64,000 nucleotides of DNA from Tabrizicola sp. (GCF_030694085.1 NZ_JAUXZE010000035.1:496001-560000); one strand, 5' to 3'. Shown: positions 35,941 through 45,626, numbered from the stretch's first letter. Numbers and translations are program-made. The notes: a model not told the origin generated them from the sequence alone.

Positions 35941-37143
35941 ATGATGCAGGTGGATACGCAGGCGCGGCGCGCGCGGTGGGCGGTGGCGGCGATGTTCCTG
36001 GCGAACGGCTTCGTCATGGGTGCCTGGGCGCCGCAGATCCCGCTGCTGATGCCGCGTCACGACGTGACCGAGTCGGCGTTGGGGCTTCTGATTCTGGTCC
36101 TGGGCCTCGGCGCGGTTTCGGCGATGCTCTTTGCCGGGCGGTTGATCAGCCTTTATGGCGGGCGTCGAGTGCTGTCGCTGTTCTCTCTGGCGCTGATCCC
36201 GGTGCTGCCGATGGTCGTCTTTTCGCCGAATCTGTGGCTGCTTGCACTGTTCATGGCGATATTCGGCGCGATGGCGGGCTGCATGGACGTGGCGATGAAC
36301 GCACAGGCCGTGGTGATCGAACGGCGGCTGAACCGGGCGATAATGTCGTCGTCGCATGGGTTCTGGAGCTTGGGCGGCTTCATCGGCGGTTCGGCCGGGG
36401 CCTGGGTCATCGCCCATTGGGGGTCCGAGGTGCAGTCGCTGCTGACTGCAGGCCTGGTTGCGATGATCGTCGTTGCGGCGATGCCCTTCCTCTTGCCCGA
36501 AGAGTCGAGGCCGGTGGTGCTTGATGCTGCGCCCACACCGAAGACCAAGCTGTTCCCGAAGGATTTCCACGTCTGGCTTTTGGGCTTCCTGGCGCTGGCC
36601 TCGATGGTGCCAGAAGGCGCGATCCTCGACTGGGCGGCGATCTACATGCAGAAGGAACTGGGATCGGATGTCTTCGTGTCGGGCCTTGGCTTCGCGTTCT
36701 TTGCCGGGGCGATGGCACTGATGCGCTTTCTGGGCGATACGGTCAGGAACCGGTTCGGAGCGGTGCGCACATTGCGGATCTCGGGCTGGCTCGGGGCGGC
36801 GGGGATGATGGGCGGGGCGGTGGCCACGCAAGACTGGATGGTCATCGTCAGCTTCTTCATTGCGGGCCTGGGGATCGCCAACATGGTGCCGATCCTGTTC
36901 TCGGCTGCCGGGAACCATCCGCGGCTGCCGGCGGCAAGCGCGATCTCTATCGTCACGATGGTCGGCTACTGCGGCATCCTTGTCGCACCGTCGACGATCG
37001 GTTTCGTGGCCGAGCATGTGGGTTTCCGTCCCACCTATGCCGGGCTGTCGCTGATCCTGATCCTGGTGGCACTGCTGGCAATGCGGGCGGCGGATGCGGA
37101 TGGCGCGAAAGTGCTGACCCCGGCAGAGGGGCAGCCGGCGTAA
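35941..37143 (+). CDS. MFS transporter (YbjJ/fucose-permease-like)
   Basis: 400 residues with twelve predicted membrane helices. The N-terminus RRARWAVAAMFLANGFVMGAWAPQIPLLM, the loop LISLYGGRRVLSL and MDVAMNAQAVVIERRLNRAIMSSSHGFWSLGG match the YbjJ-like MFS group, whose substrates are mostly unknown. The start may be 35941 or the next codon (35944); gggg cag precedes both. Confidence 0.87.
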   Translation: MMQVDTQARRARWAVAAMFLANGFVMGAWAPQIPLLMPRHDVTESALGLLILVLGLGAVSAMLFAGRLISLYGGRRVLSLFSLALIPVLPMVVFSPNLWLLALFMAIFGAMAGCMDVAMNAQAVVIERRLNRAIMSSSHGFWSLGGFIGGSAGAWVIAHWGSEVQSLLTAGLVAMIVVAAMPFLLPEESRPVVLDAAPTPKTKLFPKDFHVWLLGFLALASMVPEGAILDWAAIYMQKELGSDVFVSGLGFAFFAGAMALMRFLGDTVRNRFGAVRTLRISGWLGAAGMMGGAVATQDWMVIVSFFIAGLGIANMVPILFSAAGNHPRLPAASAISIVTMVGYCGILVAPSTIGFVAEHVGFRPTYAGLSLILILVALLAMRAADADGAKVLTPAEGQPA

Positions 37144-37490
37144 GGTTGGCTGCCGCGCTTTGCGCCGCGGCCGGTTCGGTGTGGGCCGGAGTGGCCCCGG
37201 TCGCGGGGGCGAACCGCTCGCGGGCGCGAAGCCTGCCCCGGTCCATCTTTGACATAAGCTGAGACACCGGCCGGGACACCGGCCCTTACACCAGCTTCGG
37301 CACCGGGCTTTGACACCGGGTTTCGACGCGGAGGAGCTTGACGGTCTGGACGGCTGCGTTGCCGCGATGCGGGGAGCCGAGGCGGGACGTCAGGCCTGCA
37401 CCTCCGGCTCCTGACCTGGACCGGCGCGGCGGCGCGTGTTTCGAGACCCGGCCCGGACGCAGGCGGGCGAATCGCCCGCCCACAGGCGCC
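37144..37490. repeat. Gene-free region with short direct repeats and a REP-like palindrome
   Basis: Four related 10-mers occur within 60 bp: gacaccggcc at 37263 and 37275, ggcaccgggc at 37299 and gacaccgggt at 37312. A REP-like palindrome ggcgggcga-a-tcgcccgcc occupies 37462-37480, 11 bp from the end of the isochorismatase gene. The region separates two converging genes and contains no convincing coding frame. Confidence 0.5.
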
Positions 37491-38033
37491 TCAGGCCGCG
37501 AGCGTCTCGACCGTCGTCAGCGTCGCGAAATCGGCCCCGAGAAGCGACAGGGTTACCCGCAATACGGTGCCCGCGTCGATCTGGCCTCCGTCATGGGCGG
37601 GCAGGTCGAAGCCCAGAAGGGCGTCCTGCGGCAAAAGGACCGTGTAGCCAAGGTCCGAGGCCTGCCGGACCGTAGAGGTCACGCAGAACGCGGCAACCGC
37701 CCCGGCGACCACAAGCTCGGTGATACCCTGCCCCCTCAGATGGGCATCAAGGCCGGTGCCGTGGAAGGCCGAAGAGCCATGTTTCCACACCACCATCTCA
37801 CCGGCCTGGGGGACGGCGCAGGGCATCGGCTCGGCCCCCGGCAAGCCCTTGCGGAACGGGGAGTCAACGCGGGGGTCGTCATGCAGGACATGGATCACCG
37901 GCGTGCCGGTCGCGCGGGCCTGGGACAAAAGTGCTTCGATGCGGTCGGGCGCATCCGGCGTCGCGGTGGGGCGGCCCTCGCGGATACGGTCGGCCATGCC
38001 CTGCTGCATGTCGATGACAAGGACCGCTCTCAT
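37491..38033 (-). CDS. Isochorismatase-family cysteine hydrolase
   Basis: 180 residues. Catalytic triad visible: Asp in VLVIDMQQGM, Lys in VVWKHGSSAF, and Cys in GAVAAFCVTSTVRQASDLGY with the cis-peptide before it. Members hydrolyse amides or vinyl ethers (nicotinamidase, ureidoacrylate or similar); the substrate is not assignable. It overlaps the upstream DUF1993 gene by 4 bp. Confidence 0.88.
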   Translation of the reverse strand: MRAVLVIDMQQGMADRIREGRPTATPDAPDRIEALLSQARATGTPVIHVLHDDPRVDSPFRKGLPGAEPMPCAVPQAGEMVVWKHGSSAFHGTGLDAHLRGQGITELVVAGAVAAFCVTSTVRQASDLGYTVLLPQDALLGFDLPAHDGGQIDAGTVLRVTLSLLGADFATLTTVETLAA

Positions 38034-38524
38034 GGCGCACCCATGTAGTCGCGCTTGCCAAGGTCGATCCCGTTGTGGCGCAGGATGTCGTAGGCGGTGG
38101 TGATGTGGAAGAAGAACTGCGGCAGGGCGTAGAAGGACAGGAACTCGTCACCCTTCAGCACCATGTCGCGGCCCCCAGCCTTGAAATGCACCTCGCGGGT
38201 GTCGGCATGGGCGAAGTCGGCGGCCTGGAAACTGCCCATGTAGCCGCGCGCTGCGGCTATGCGGTCCTTCAGCTCGGCAAAGCTGGTCTCGGTGTCGGGG
38301 AAGCCTTTCGGCTCTTGCCCCGCCAGCCTCGCGGTGCCGCGGGCGGCGAAGTCGCAGGCCAGCTGGACTTGGCGGGTGAAGGGAAACATGTCAGGGAAGA
38401 GCCGGGCCGCAAGGATCACCTCGGGCTTGATCTTCTTCGCCTCGCAATGCGAGTCGGCCTTGTCGAGGATCGTGGCGAGGGCGGAAAGAAAGCGGTCGAA
38501 GACGGCGACGGAACGACGGTGCAT
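38030..38524 (-). CDS. DUF1993 family protein
   Basis: 164 residues from ATG 38524 (MHRRSVAVFDRFLSAL). Diagnostic DUF1993 features are ARLFPDMFPFTRQVQLACDFAARG and the near-C-terminal FYALPQFFFHITTAYDILRHNGIDLGKRDYMG. The fold is a DinB-like four-helix bundle by family; activity is unknown. A second member lies at 58405-58875. It is co-transcribed with the isochorismatase-family gene. Confidence 0.85.
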   Translation of the reverse strand: MHRRSVAVFDRFLSALATILDKADSHCEAKKIKPEVILAARLFPDMFPFTRQVQLACDFAARGTARLAGQEPKGFPDTETSFAELKDRIAAARGYMGSFQAADFAHADTREVHFKAGGRDMVLKGDEFLSFYALPQFFFHITTAYDILRHNGIDLGKRDYMGAP

Positions 38525-38768
38525 TTGGGGCTCCCTTAAGCATCCCGCAAACCCTAGCCGGACGGCCGGCAATCGTCGAGTGGCGGTACTGGTAGACTGG
38601 AAAGCTGGTTGGATTGGGCTGGTATGGCATCTACCGGGCCGGTTCCGGATCCACGGATCTGACGGATCAGTCCACTTGCAACGCCAAACGGTCCGGGCCT
38701 ACAGTCTGGATCATTTGGCGATGAGCAGAAGACCCGCATTCGCGTACCGCAACTTGCCCGGGTGTGCC

Positions 38769-39917
38769 ATGAACGAGACCCAGCCACCTGAATCGCAACG
38801 GACCTGGCTTGACCAGGTGGCCGAGGACCTGCTGGGCGACCGGCTGCCGAAGCACTTTGGCACCGGCTGGTATTCTGGCCTGCTGGGTCTTTTCCTGTCG
38901 GTCGGCAGCTTCCTGGCGGTTCTGGTGTTCCACTTTCCCCAGTGGCTGACGCTGTCCGAAACCGCCCCCCGCTATCCGGTCGAGACGATGCGCGCGCTTC
39001 TCGCGCTGGCGATCATGGCCGGCTATCTGTTTTCGGCGATCAACGTGATTCTGCGCCCGTCGAAACGGCTGGGGCTGACGGGCCTTGTCTTCTGCTTGGC
39101 GGCGGTCCTGGGCGGTGGCAGCAATGTCGAGGTCGGGAGTGGCGACGCGCTGTTCCGGGTTGGCATCGACTGGTTCATCCTGAACATCGTCCTGTTGGCG
39201 CTAATCTTCGTGCCGCTGGAGCGCGCGCTGCCCCTGCACCGGGACCAGGGAATCTTCCGTCCCGGATGGACCACGGACGGGATCTATTTCCTGTCCAGCC
39301 ATATCGCGGTCGAGTTGATGACCTTCTTCACGCTCCTGCCAGCGACAGTGGTGGCGCAGACCGTCCACGCCCAGGTTTCAGGCCTGAACCCGGACCGGCT
39401 GCCGCTGGTCGTCGAGGTCTTCTGTGTGATGCTGGTCGCCGATCTGGCGCAGTACTGGGTCCACCGGGGGTTTCACCGGATCCGCTGGGCCTGGCCGTTC
39501 CATGCGATCCACCATTCGTCGCGGCAGCTGGACTGGATTGCCGGGTCGCGGCTGCATGTGGTGGACATCATCGTCACCCGGGGGTTGACGCTGACTCCGC
39601 TTCTGGTGATCGGCTTTTCGCAGCAGGCACTGTACATCTGGCTGGTGATCATCGCGGTGCAGGCGACGCTGAACCACGTGAACATCCGCTTTGACGTGCC
39701 GGGCCTGAACCAGCTACTGGTGTTGCCGCGCTTTCATCACTGGCACCACGCGGTGGAGCCGATCGACCGGAACTTTGCCGTGCATTTCCCCTGGATCGAC
39801 CGGCTGTTCGGGACCTTCCACCTGCCCCAGCGCGACTGGCCGCCCGAGACCGGGATCGCTGGCGATCCGGTCCCGCCCGAGTTCCTGCGGCAGTTGACCT
39901 GGCCGTTCCGGCGGTGA
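38769..39917 (+). CDS. Sterol desaturase/fatty-acid hydroxylase superfamily membrane protein
   Basis: 382 residues from ATG 38769 (MNETQPPESQRTW); an in-frame ATG at 38721 would add 16 residues and neither has a strong ribosome-binding site. Several membrane helices and the di-iron histidine boxes HRGFH, HAIHH and HHWHH are present, the last in LPRFHHWHHAVEP. It uses O2 to hydroxylate or desaturate a membrane lipid or terpenoid; the substrate is unknown. Confidence 0.87.
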   Translation: MNETQPPESQRTWLDQVAEDLLGDRLPKHFGTGWYSGLLGLFLSVGSFLAVLVFHFPQWLTLSETAPRYPVETMRALLALAIMAGYLFSAINVILRPSKRLGLTGLVFCLAAVLGGGSNVEVGSGDALFRVGIDWFILNIVLLALIFVPLERALPLHRDQGIFRPGWTTDGIYFLSSHIAVELMTFFTLLPATVVAQTVHAQVSGLNPDRLPLVVEVFCVMLVADLAQYWVHRGFHRIRWAWPFHAIHHSSRQLDWIAGSRLHVVDIIVTRGLTLTPLLVIGFSQQALYIWLVIIAVQATLNHVNIRFDVPGLNQLLVLPRFHHWHHAVEPIDRNFAVHFPWIDRLFGTFHLPQRDWPPETGIAGDPVPPEFLRQLTWPFRR

Positions 39918-39938
39918 TCCCGGGCTGTTGGCCTTGGG

Positions 39939-40865
39939 TCAGACCCCCAGGCACCAGCGCATGATGGCTTTCTGGGCGTGCAGGCGGTTTTCGGCTTCGT
40001 CGAAGATCACCGAATGGGGACCGTCCATCACCGCGCTGGTCGCCTCGTCGTTGCGGTGGGCGGGCAGGCAGTGCATGAAAAGCGCGTCGGGCCTGGCGCG
40101 GGACATCAGCTGCTCGTTCACCTGGTAGGGGCGCAGCTGGTTGTGGCGGCGTTCCTTGGCGGATTCGGGGTCATGCATCGAAACCCAGGTGTCGGTGACG
40201 ACAAGGTCGGCGCTTTCGACAGCGGTGAAAGGGTCGCGCTGGATCGTCACCTTGCTTCCCCTGTCGCGGGCGAAAGCGACGAACTTGTCTTCGGGGTCCA
40301 GCGTTTCCGGCCCGGTGAAGGTGAAGTCGAAGCCGAACTGGCCGGCGGCGTGCAGGAAGCTGGCCGCCACGTTGTTGCCGTCGCCGCACCAGACGACCTT
40401 CTTGCCGGCGATGGGACCGCGGTGCTCCTCGTAGGTCATGATGTCGGCCATGATCTGACAGGGGTGGGTGCGGTTCGTCAGGCCGTTGATGACCGGCACG
40501 GTGGCGTGTTCGGCCATCTCCAGCAGGGTCGCCTCCTCGAAGGTGCGGATCATGATCAGGTCGACGTAGCGCGACAGGACGCGCGCGGTATCGGCGATGG
40601 TCTCGCCGTGACCGAGCTGCATTTCCTTGCCGGAGAGGACCATCGTCTCGCCGCCCATCTGGCGGACGCCCACGTCGAAGGAGACGCGGGTGCGGGTCGA
40701 TGGTTTTTCGAAGATGAGCGCGACCATCCGGCCCTTGAGCGGGGTCTCGTCATCGGGCGAGCCCTTGGGGCGGCCATTGCGCGCCGTCTTCATCGCCTGG
40801 GCGCTGTCGATCATGGCCCGAAGCTGGGCGGGGTCGGTCTTGTGGATGTCGAGGAAGTGGTTCAT
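39939..40865 (-). CDS. argF: Ornithine carbamoyltransferase
   Basis: 308 residues. Carbamoyl-phosphate binding [13 protein letters not shown] (STRT), HPCQ in [11 protein letters not shown], ornithine-binding DTWVSMHD, and FMHCLPAHR. It makes citrulline from ornithine and carbamoyl phosphate. It lies 80 bp after argD on the same strand; the gap holds a dispersed repeat copy. carB at 62689 supplies carbamoyl phosphate. Confidence 0.97.
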   Translation of the reverse strand: MNHFLDIHKTDPAQLRAMIDSAQAMKTARNGRPKGSPDDETPLKGRMVALIFEKPSTRTRVSFDVGVRQMGGETMVLSGKEMQLGHGETIADTARVLSRYVDLIMIRTFEEATLLEMAEHATVPVINGLTNRTHPCQIMADIMTYEEHRGPIAGKKVVWCGDGNNVAASFLHAAGQFGFDFTFTGPETLDPEDKFVAFARDRGSKVTIQRDPFTAVESADLVVTDTWVSMHDPESAKERRHNQLRPYQVNEQLMSRARPDALFMHCLPAHRNDEATSAVMDGPHSVIFDEAENRLHAQKAIMRWCLGV

Positions 40866-40910
40866 TTTGTTTCGCTTTTTGGGCCCGTGGGATCGGGGGC
40901 TTGCGCCGCC

Positions 40911-40943
40911 CCCGAACCCCGCGGGATATTTGGGCAAAGATGA
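40911..40943 (-). repeat. Dispersed GGGATATTTGGGCAAAGATGAA repeat in the argD-argF gap
   Basis: The plus strand reads ccgcgggatatttgggcaaa then gatga. On the transcribed strand it begins 2 bp after the argD stop codon. It shares the atatttgggcaaagatga core with the copies at 32908 and 60748-60829. Confidence 0.65.
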
Positions 40944-40945
40944 AT

Positions 40946-42136
40946 TCAGGCGGGTTGTTCCAGGCGGGTGGCGGCCTGGTCGAGGCGGTTGAGGGCCTCG
41001 GCGATGTCGGCGTCGGGGATGTTGAGCGCCGGGAGAAGGCGCAGGACATTATCTGCGGCGGCCACGGTGAGGACACCGGCCTCGTAGCCGGCCTTGACCA
41101 CCTCGGTCGGGGCGGGCTTGCACTTGAGGCCAAGCATCAGGCCCTCGCCCCGCACGCCTTCGAAGACCTGCGGGTGGCGGGCGACGAGGCTTTCAAGGCC
41201 CTGGCGCATCAGCGCACCCTTGCGGGCAACCTCGGCCAGGAAGGCGGGGTCGGAGATGAGTTCGACGACCTTGGCACCGACGGCGCAGCCGAGCGGATTG
41301 CCGCCGTAGGTCGAGCCGTGGGTTCCGGCGGTCATGCCCGAAGCGGCGTGTTCGGTGGCCAGGACCGCGCCCAGGGGGAAGCCGCCGCCGATGCCCTTGG
41401 CGACCATCATGATGTCGGGGGTGACGCCCGCCCATTCATGCGCGAAAAGGCGGCCGGTCCGGCCCATCCCACATTGCACCTCATCGAAGATGAGAAGCGT
41501 GCCGGTCTGGTCGCAGAGGTCGCGCAGCCCCTTCAGGCACTGATCGGGGACGACGCGGATACCGCCCTCGCCCTGGATCGGCTCAATAATGACGGCGCAG
41601 GTCTGGTCGGTGATCGCAGCACGAATGGCGGCGTGGTCGGCGTCGGACGTGGGCCATTTCAGATGCTTGAATCCGGGCATCAGGGGGCCGAAGCCCTTGA
41701 CCATCTTCTCGGACCCGGCGGCCGCGATGGCCCCGGTGGACCGCCCGTGGAAAGCGCCCTCGAAGGCGATGATCTCGATCCTTTCGGGCTGGCCGGCGTC
41801 ATGGTGGAACTTGCGCGCCATCTTGATCGCCAGCTCGGCGGTTTCGGTGCCGGAGTTGGTGAAGAAGACCGTGTCGGCAAAAGTGGACTCGGTCAGTAGC
41901 TTCGCCAGCCGCTCCTGCTCGGGGATCGTGTAGACGTTAGAGACGTGCCACAGCTTCTGTGCCTGGTCCGTCAGCGCCTGCACAAGCGCGGGATGCGCGT
42001 GGCCCAGCGCGTTCACGGCGATCCCCGAGCCGAGGTCGAGGTATCGGCGGCCGTCGTCGGTCCAGAGCCAGCTGCCCGCGCCCTTCACGAAGGCAAGCGG
42101 CGCGCGGTTGTAGGTCGGCAGAACGGACGGGATCAT
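40946..42136 (-). CDS. argD: Acetylornithine aminotransferase
   Basis: 396 residues. Class III aminotransferase: [28 protein letters not shown]-type region ([18 protein letters not shown]), [21 protein letters not shown] and PLP Lys in [18 protein letters not shown] 42136 is preferred because aaggac lies 8 bp upstream; ATG 42142 is too close to it. It is the first gene of argD-argF. Confidence 0.95.
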   Translation of the reverse strand: MIPSVLPTYNRAPLAFVKGAGSWLWTDDGRRYLDLGSGIAVNALGHAHPALVQALTDQAQKLWHVSNVYTIPEQERLAKLLTESTFADTVFFTNSGTETAELAIKMARKFHHDAGQPERIEIIAFEGAFHGRSTGAIAAAGSEKMVKGFGPLMPGFKHLKWPTSDADHAAIRAAITDQTCAVIIEPIQGEGGIRVVPDQCLKGLRDLCDQTGTLLIFDEVQCGMGRTGRLFAHEWAGVTPDIMMVAKGIGGGFPLGAVLATEHAASGMTAGTHGSTYGGNPLGCAVGAKVVELISDPAFLAEVARKGALMRQGLESLVARHPQVFEGVRGEGLMLGLKCKPAPTEVVKAGYEAGVLTVAAADNVLRLLPALNIPDADIAEALNRLDQAATRLEQPA

Positions 42137-42470
42137 GGGCATGTCCTTGCAGGTGAAGGCCAATGGGTGCCTGACGGCTGGCCGGGAGTCAACGAAGGGG
42201 AAGGCGGATGACGCGAGCGGGGCGCCGGGGACAGCGGGATGCGGCGTCAGACGCTACGGCGTCGGCGCGCGGCGAAGATATGGAGGGTCCCGGTCTTCAT
42301 GCCTGAGCGATAGCCGGAAGTCGCCGGTGGGTAAAGCCGATTCGAGGGGGTGACTGACTGGCGTTTTCGCTGGAAATGACCTGTAAAGGCTGGCAAGGCA
42401 GGATTGGGGGACGAAGGGGCCGACGGTCTCGGGAACAGGGCGACAGCAACACCGGAGATTTCGGGCGGGC
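42137..42470. other. 334-bp divergent intergenic region
   Basis: Separates argD (minus) from the Hint gene (plus). A TTGACT occurs upstream of argD at the right orientation but has no good -10 partner. No coding frame or RNA was convincing; the minus-strand frame across it has no start context or recognisable sequence. Confidence 0.4.
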
Positions 42471-43391
42471 ATGGTTGCGGAACGCATCATTGTCGGCGTC
42501 TATGCGCTGGACGATGTGCTGCTGCCACGGGCGGCCGCCGGTCAGGGCTGGCCGCTTCGCCTGGCCGACCAGGACCCGGCGCTTGCCCCCGGAGCCAAGA
42601 GGTTCGACCTGATCCTTGAGGTCACGGCGGAGGGGCTGGCCCTGGCAGAGCCTGCGGCGCTTGCGACGGCAAGCCATGCGGCAGGACTGCGGGTCGCCAT
42701 CGAGCCGGTTCCCGGTCGTACGGGATTGTATCTGGTCAGGGTCGGCCCGAAGCCCGTGGCAGTCGCAGTGGCCGGAAGCTGGCAGTCGGCCCTGCTGCCC
42801 GGAGAGGTGCAGGCCGAGGCGGTTGCGGCCTATGTCGCAGGCACGCTGATCGACACGCCGGACAGACCCCGCGCGGTCGAGACCTTGGTTGTGGGCGACG
42901 TGGTGACCACTTTGGCCAATGGCTCGAGGCCGCTGCGCTGGGTGGGGCGGCGGCGGGTCTCGGCGCTGGAACTGCTGGCCCATCCCGCGCTGCGGCCGGT
43001 GGAATTTGCAGCAGGGACCGTGGGCAACACGCGGCCGTTGGTGGTGTCGCCGCAGCAGCGGATGCTGATCGACGACTGGCGGGCCGAGGTCTATTTTGGC
43101 GAGGACCGGGTGCTTGTCGCCGCTCAGGCGCTGGTCGATGACCAGGCGGCGCGGGTGGTCCTGCCCGCAGAGGGTGTCGAATACGTGGTCCTGCTGTGCG
43201 ACCGGCACGAGCTGCTTTTGGCCGAAGGGGCGCTGTCCGAAAGCTTTCATGCGGGCGAGATGGGGCTGTCGGGCCTGACTGCGGCAGAGCGGGCCGAGGT
43301 CGAGGCAGTGATCCCGGAGGCCGAGCTTCTGCGGCGGCGGGCGGCATTCCCCATCGTGCGCAACGCCGAAGCGCGGGCGCTTCGACTTTAG
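42471..43391 (+). CDS. Hint-domain protein with degenerate catalytic residues
   Basis: 306 residues. The second half is a Rhodobacteraceae-type Hint_2 domain: AGTLIDTPDRPRAVETLVVGDVVTTLANG, PLRWVGRR, then VEFAAGTVGNTRPLVVSP, WRAEVYFGEDRVLV, LLCDRHELLLAEGALSESFH. In active members the domain opens with Cys-Phe-x-x-Gly-Thr and has SP-x-His-Arg. Here these positions read AAYVAGT and SPQQR, so the self-splicing Cys and the His are replaced. The N-terminal third is Ala/Leu-rich and unassigned. It overlaps the convergent serine hydrolase by 4 bp. Confidence 0.75.
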   Translation: MVAERIIVGVYALDDVLLPRAAAGQGWPLRLADQDPALAPGAKRFDLILEVTAEGLALAEPAALATASHAAGLRVAIEPVPGRTGLYLVRVGPKPVAVAVAGSWQSALLPGEVQAEAVAAYVAGTLIDTPDRPRAVETLVVGDVVTTLANGSRPLRWVGRRRVSALELLAHPALRPVEFAAGTVGNTRPLVVSPQQRMLIDDWRAEVYFGEDRVLVAAQALVDDQAARVVLPAEGVEYVVLLCDRHELLLAEGALSESFHAGEMGLSGLTAAERAEVEAVIPEAELLRRRAAFPIVRNAEARALRL

Positions 43392-44524
43392 CCGGCGCAG
43401 ACCGCGGCCAGCATCCGAATGATCGGTGGGTAATAGGCGGCGTCGAAGCCGGCTTCATTCTGCAGGACCGACAGGAAGCAGGCGACGCGGCCCGTTTCAG
43501 GGTTGGCCACCAGGTACTGCCCGCCATAACCGCCGTGGCCAACCCAGATGCCGTCGGTATTGGTCTGGTTGGAATAGCGCAGATGCGCGCGGGGGGCGGG
43601 CATCGTGACACCGCCGCGACGTGTGGACTCCAGAAAGGCGGCAGAGCCGAAGGGCTGACCATCCGCCCCCTGCCCCTTCCGTGCGATCAGCGCGCCGTAG
43701 CGGCAGAGGTCCCGCGCGGTCAGGCAGATCCCACCACTGAAGATTGGCATCCCCTGGCGGTCGGTCCCGATGTGCAAGGCCCCCTCGATCCCCGCCGCAT
43801 CCGCCAGGTCAGCAAGCCAGAGCCGCAGCGGCCGCCCGCCGCGCGCCTCGGCGGCCAGCATCAGGACATCGGTGTTGGCGCTTTTGTAAAGACTGGTGCC
43901 CGTCGGGTTTCGGGTGTCGCTGGCCCCTTCCGCAAGGCCGATGGCCGCCAGCAAGTCGCGGATCGCGGGTTCCGGCCCCTTGGGCAGCCGCATGCCCATC
44001 GCCTCCTCATGCAGAAAGGCGGTGGTGTCAGGGTTGGTGTAATCCTCGTCATAGGCGTTATGGACGTTCATGTTGGCAACGTCCTGCACCGTGGCGCCGT
44101 GATAGCCTGGGCCGATCCGGGGCAGGATGTCGCCCAGGGTTTCATCCATGCCGATCCGCCCGTCCTCCCACAGGCGGCCCAGGATCAGGTGCGCGACCAG
44201 CTTGGAGATCGACATGATCGCGTGTGGCTGGTCTGGCGCGAAGTCGGGGGCATAGGATTCGTAGAGCAGGCGGTTGCCCTCGGTCACCGCCATCGCGGAA
44301 AACCAGGGCAGCGCGGTCAGCCGGCACACATCGGCGCGCTGGGGGATCGAGAGGTCGGCGGACAGGCGCAGGTCAAGGACGCGGGCCGCGCGGAAGGTCT
44401 GGGTGTAGCGGGCGACCCGGTGCAGGCTGTGGAAGCCCTGCCGCCGGTTGGGGGCCGAATTCCAGTGCGGGTGCCGGTCGGGACCGACAGCAAGATCGGG
44501 GGTCGGATGGGTGGTAAGCGGCAT
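43388..44524 (-). CDS. Serine hydrolase (beta-lactamase/class C family)
   Basis: 378 residues. SxxK motif SISK (AIMSISKLVAHLILGRLWEDG) followed by LGDILP as in family S12; a Tyr-based motif lies in the YKSANTDVL region; HGGYGGQYLV near the C-terminus corresponds to the H/KxG element. There is no signal peptide, so it is probably cytoplasmic and an esterase or peptidase rather than a beta-lactamase. The start MPLTTHPTPDL at 44524 is chosen over an in-frame codon at 44548. Confidence 0.82.
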   Translation of the reverse strand: MPLTTHPTPDLAVGPDRHPHWNSAPNRRQGFHSLHRVARYTQTFRAARVLDLRLSADLSIPQRADVCRLTALPWFSAMAVTEGNRLLYESYAPDFAPDQPHAIMSISKLVAHLILGRLWEDGRIGMDETLGDILPRIGPGYHGATVQDVANMNVHNAYDEDYTNPDTTAFLHEEAMGMRLPKGPEPAIRDLLAAIGLAEGASDTRNPTGTSLYKSANTDVLMLAAEARGGRPLRLWLADLADAAGIEGALHIGTDRQGMPIFSGGICLTARDLCRYGALIARKGQGADGQPFGSAAFLESTRRGGVTMPAPRAHLRYSNQTNTDGIWVGHGGYGGQYLVANPETGRVACFLSVLQNEAGFDAAYYPPIIRMLAAVCAG

Positions 44525-44906
44525 GGGGGGAACTCCTGCATCACACAAAGAGTGGGAGGCGGGCCGAGAGGGAGCAAGTCAGGCGGGCCTGACGTCGGCG
44601 CACGGCTGCGTTACCTTGTGGGCGCTTTTCGTGCAGAAGCCCGGCGTGAACGAGGATGCCCGAAACGGGATGCCCGACGCCAGGGGATCGCCCGGCGCTG
44701 ATTGCCGCGGTCTGCGACGAAGGCCGCCGAAGGGGCTGCAGCGCGACCTGGGGGCGGACAGAGGCGGACCAAGGTCTTGCACGGGGCCCCGGACGGGGGT
44801 CCTGGACGGGGGTCCTATGCGGTGGTGGGCGGGCAGGAGACGACAGGCGTCGTGATGGTGGAATGGGGCGAAGCCGAGGCGTAACGCGCAATCGCAAGAG
44901 CCACCC
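44525..44906. other. Gene-free region with a perfect 13-bp tandem duplication
   Basis: The 13-mer ggacgggggtcct is repeated back to back at 44791-44803 and 44804-44816. No coding frame with a ribosome-binding site is convincing. The region separates divergent serine hydrolase and gcrA. Confidence 0.5.
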
Positions 44907-44936
44907 TTGCGGCCCCCTGCCCCGGACGGATACAAT
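44907..44936 (+). promoter_or_regulatory. Likely sigma-70 promoter of gcrA
   Basis: TTGCGG (44907-44912), an 18-bp spacer, TACAAT (44931-44936), with the start codon 31 bp after the -10. No GANTC methylation site is seen in the immediate upstream region, unlike the Caulobacter case. Confidence 0.55.
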
Positions 44937-44967
44937 GCCCGGATATTCAAGACAGGCGGAGATCGGG

Positions 44968-45573
44968 ATGTCCTGGACGGACGAGCGTGTCGAGACGCTC
45001 AAGCGCATGTGGAACGAGGGCCAGTCGGCCAGCCAGATCGCCAAGGAGCTGGGTGGAGTCACCCGCAATGCGGTGATCGGCAAGGTCCATCGCCTTGGCC
45101 TGTCGAACCGGGTTGGCGGCAAGGACGAAGAGGAAGAGGGCGGAGCGGCCCCCGCTCCGGCCCAGGCCGCCAAGGCAGAGCCTGCGCCGCGACCGGACCC
45201 GGCACCTGCCGCCCCTCGCGCCGAAGCGCCGCGTGCGGCTGCGCCCGCCGCTCCGGCAGCTTCGGCCTCGAATGTGACGCCGCTTCCGGTCCGCAAGGCG
45301 ATTGTCCCGGCCGGCCAGCCGCTGCCACCGCAGCCCAGCCTGAACGAGATCAGCCCAGAGGCACTGGCGTCTGTCCGCGAAGTGGAAAAGCGCGCGCGGA
45401 AGCTCACGCTGATGGAGCTGACGGAACGGACCTGCAAATGGCCGATTGGCGACCCGGCAACCGACGATTTCTGGTTCTGCGGCCTGCCCAGCCTGCCCGG
45501 CAAACCTTACTGCGAGGCCCATGTCGGCGTCGCCTTCCAGCCGATGAGCGCCCGTCGCGACCGTCGCCGTTAG
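44968..45573 (+). CDS. gcrA: GcrA cell-cycle regulator
   Basis: 201 residues. It starts SWTDERVETLKRMWNEGQSASQIAKELGGVTRNAVIGKVHRLGL, the diagnostic GcrA DNA-binding helix-turn-helix. An Ala/Pro-rich linker (about residues 55-120) follows, then a C-terminal Cys-containing domain TCKWPIGDPATDDFWFCG...CEAHVGVAFQP. GcrA binds sigma-70 RNA polymerase and CcrM-methylated promoters. It has its own promoter and terminator. Confidence 0.95.
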   Translation: MSWTDERVETLKRMWNEGQSASQIAKELGGVTRNAVIGKVHRLGLSNRVGGKDEEEEGGAAPAPAQAAKAEPAPRPDPAPAAPRAEAPRAAAPAAPAASASNVTPLPVRKAIVPAGQPLPPQPSLNEISPEALASVREVEKRARKLTLMELTERTCKWPIGDPATDDFWFCGLPSLPGKPYCEAHVGVAFQPMSARRDRRR

Positions 45574-45592
45574 GCCCGCCCGGACGGACGTG

Positions 45593-45626
45593 AAAGCCGG
45601 TGCCGCAGGGCACCGGCTTTTTCTTT
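45593..45626 (+). terminator. Rho-independent terminator of gcrA
   Basis: Perfect 12-bp stem aaagccggtgcc/ggcaccggcttt with loop gcag, followed by ttcttt, 20 bp after the gcrA stop. It also faces the end of the convergent AsmA-like gene. Confidence 0.8.

Noticed and set aside
35540..35944. Overlapping 134- and 118-codon frames as real genes
   Set aside because: No domain, composition resembles translated GC-rich noncoding DNA, and the two frames compete. Kept only as an uncertain region.
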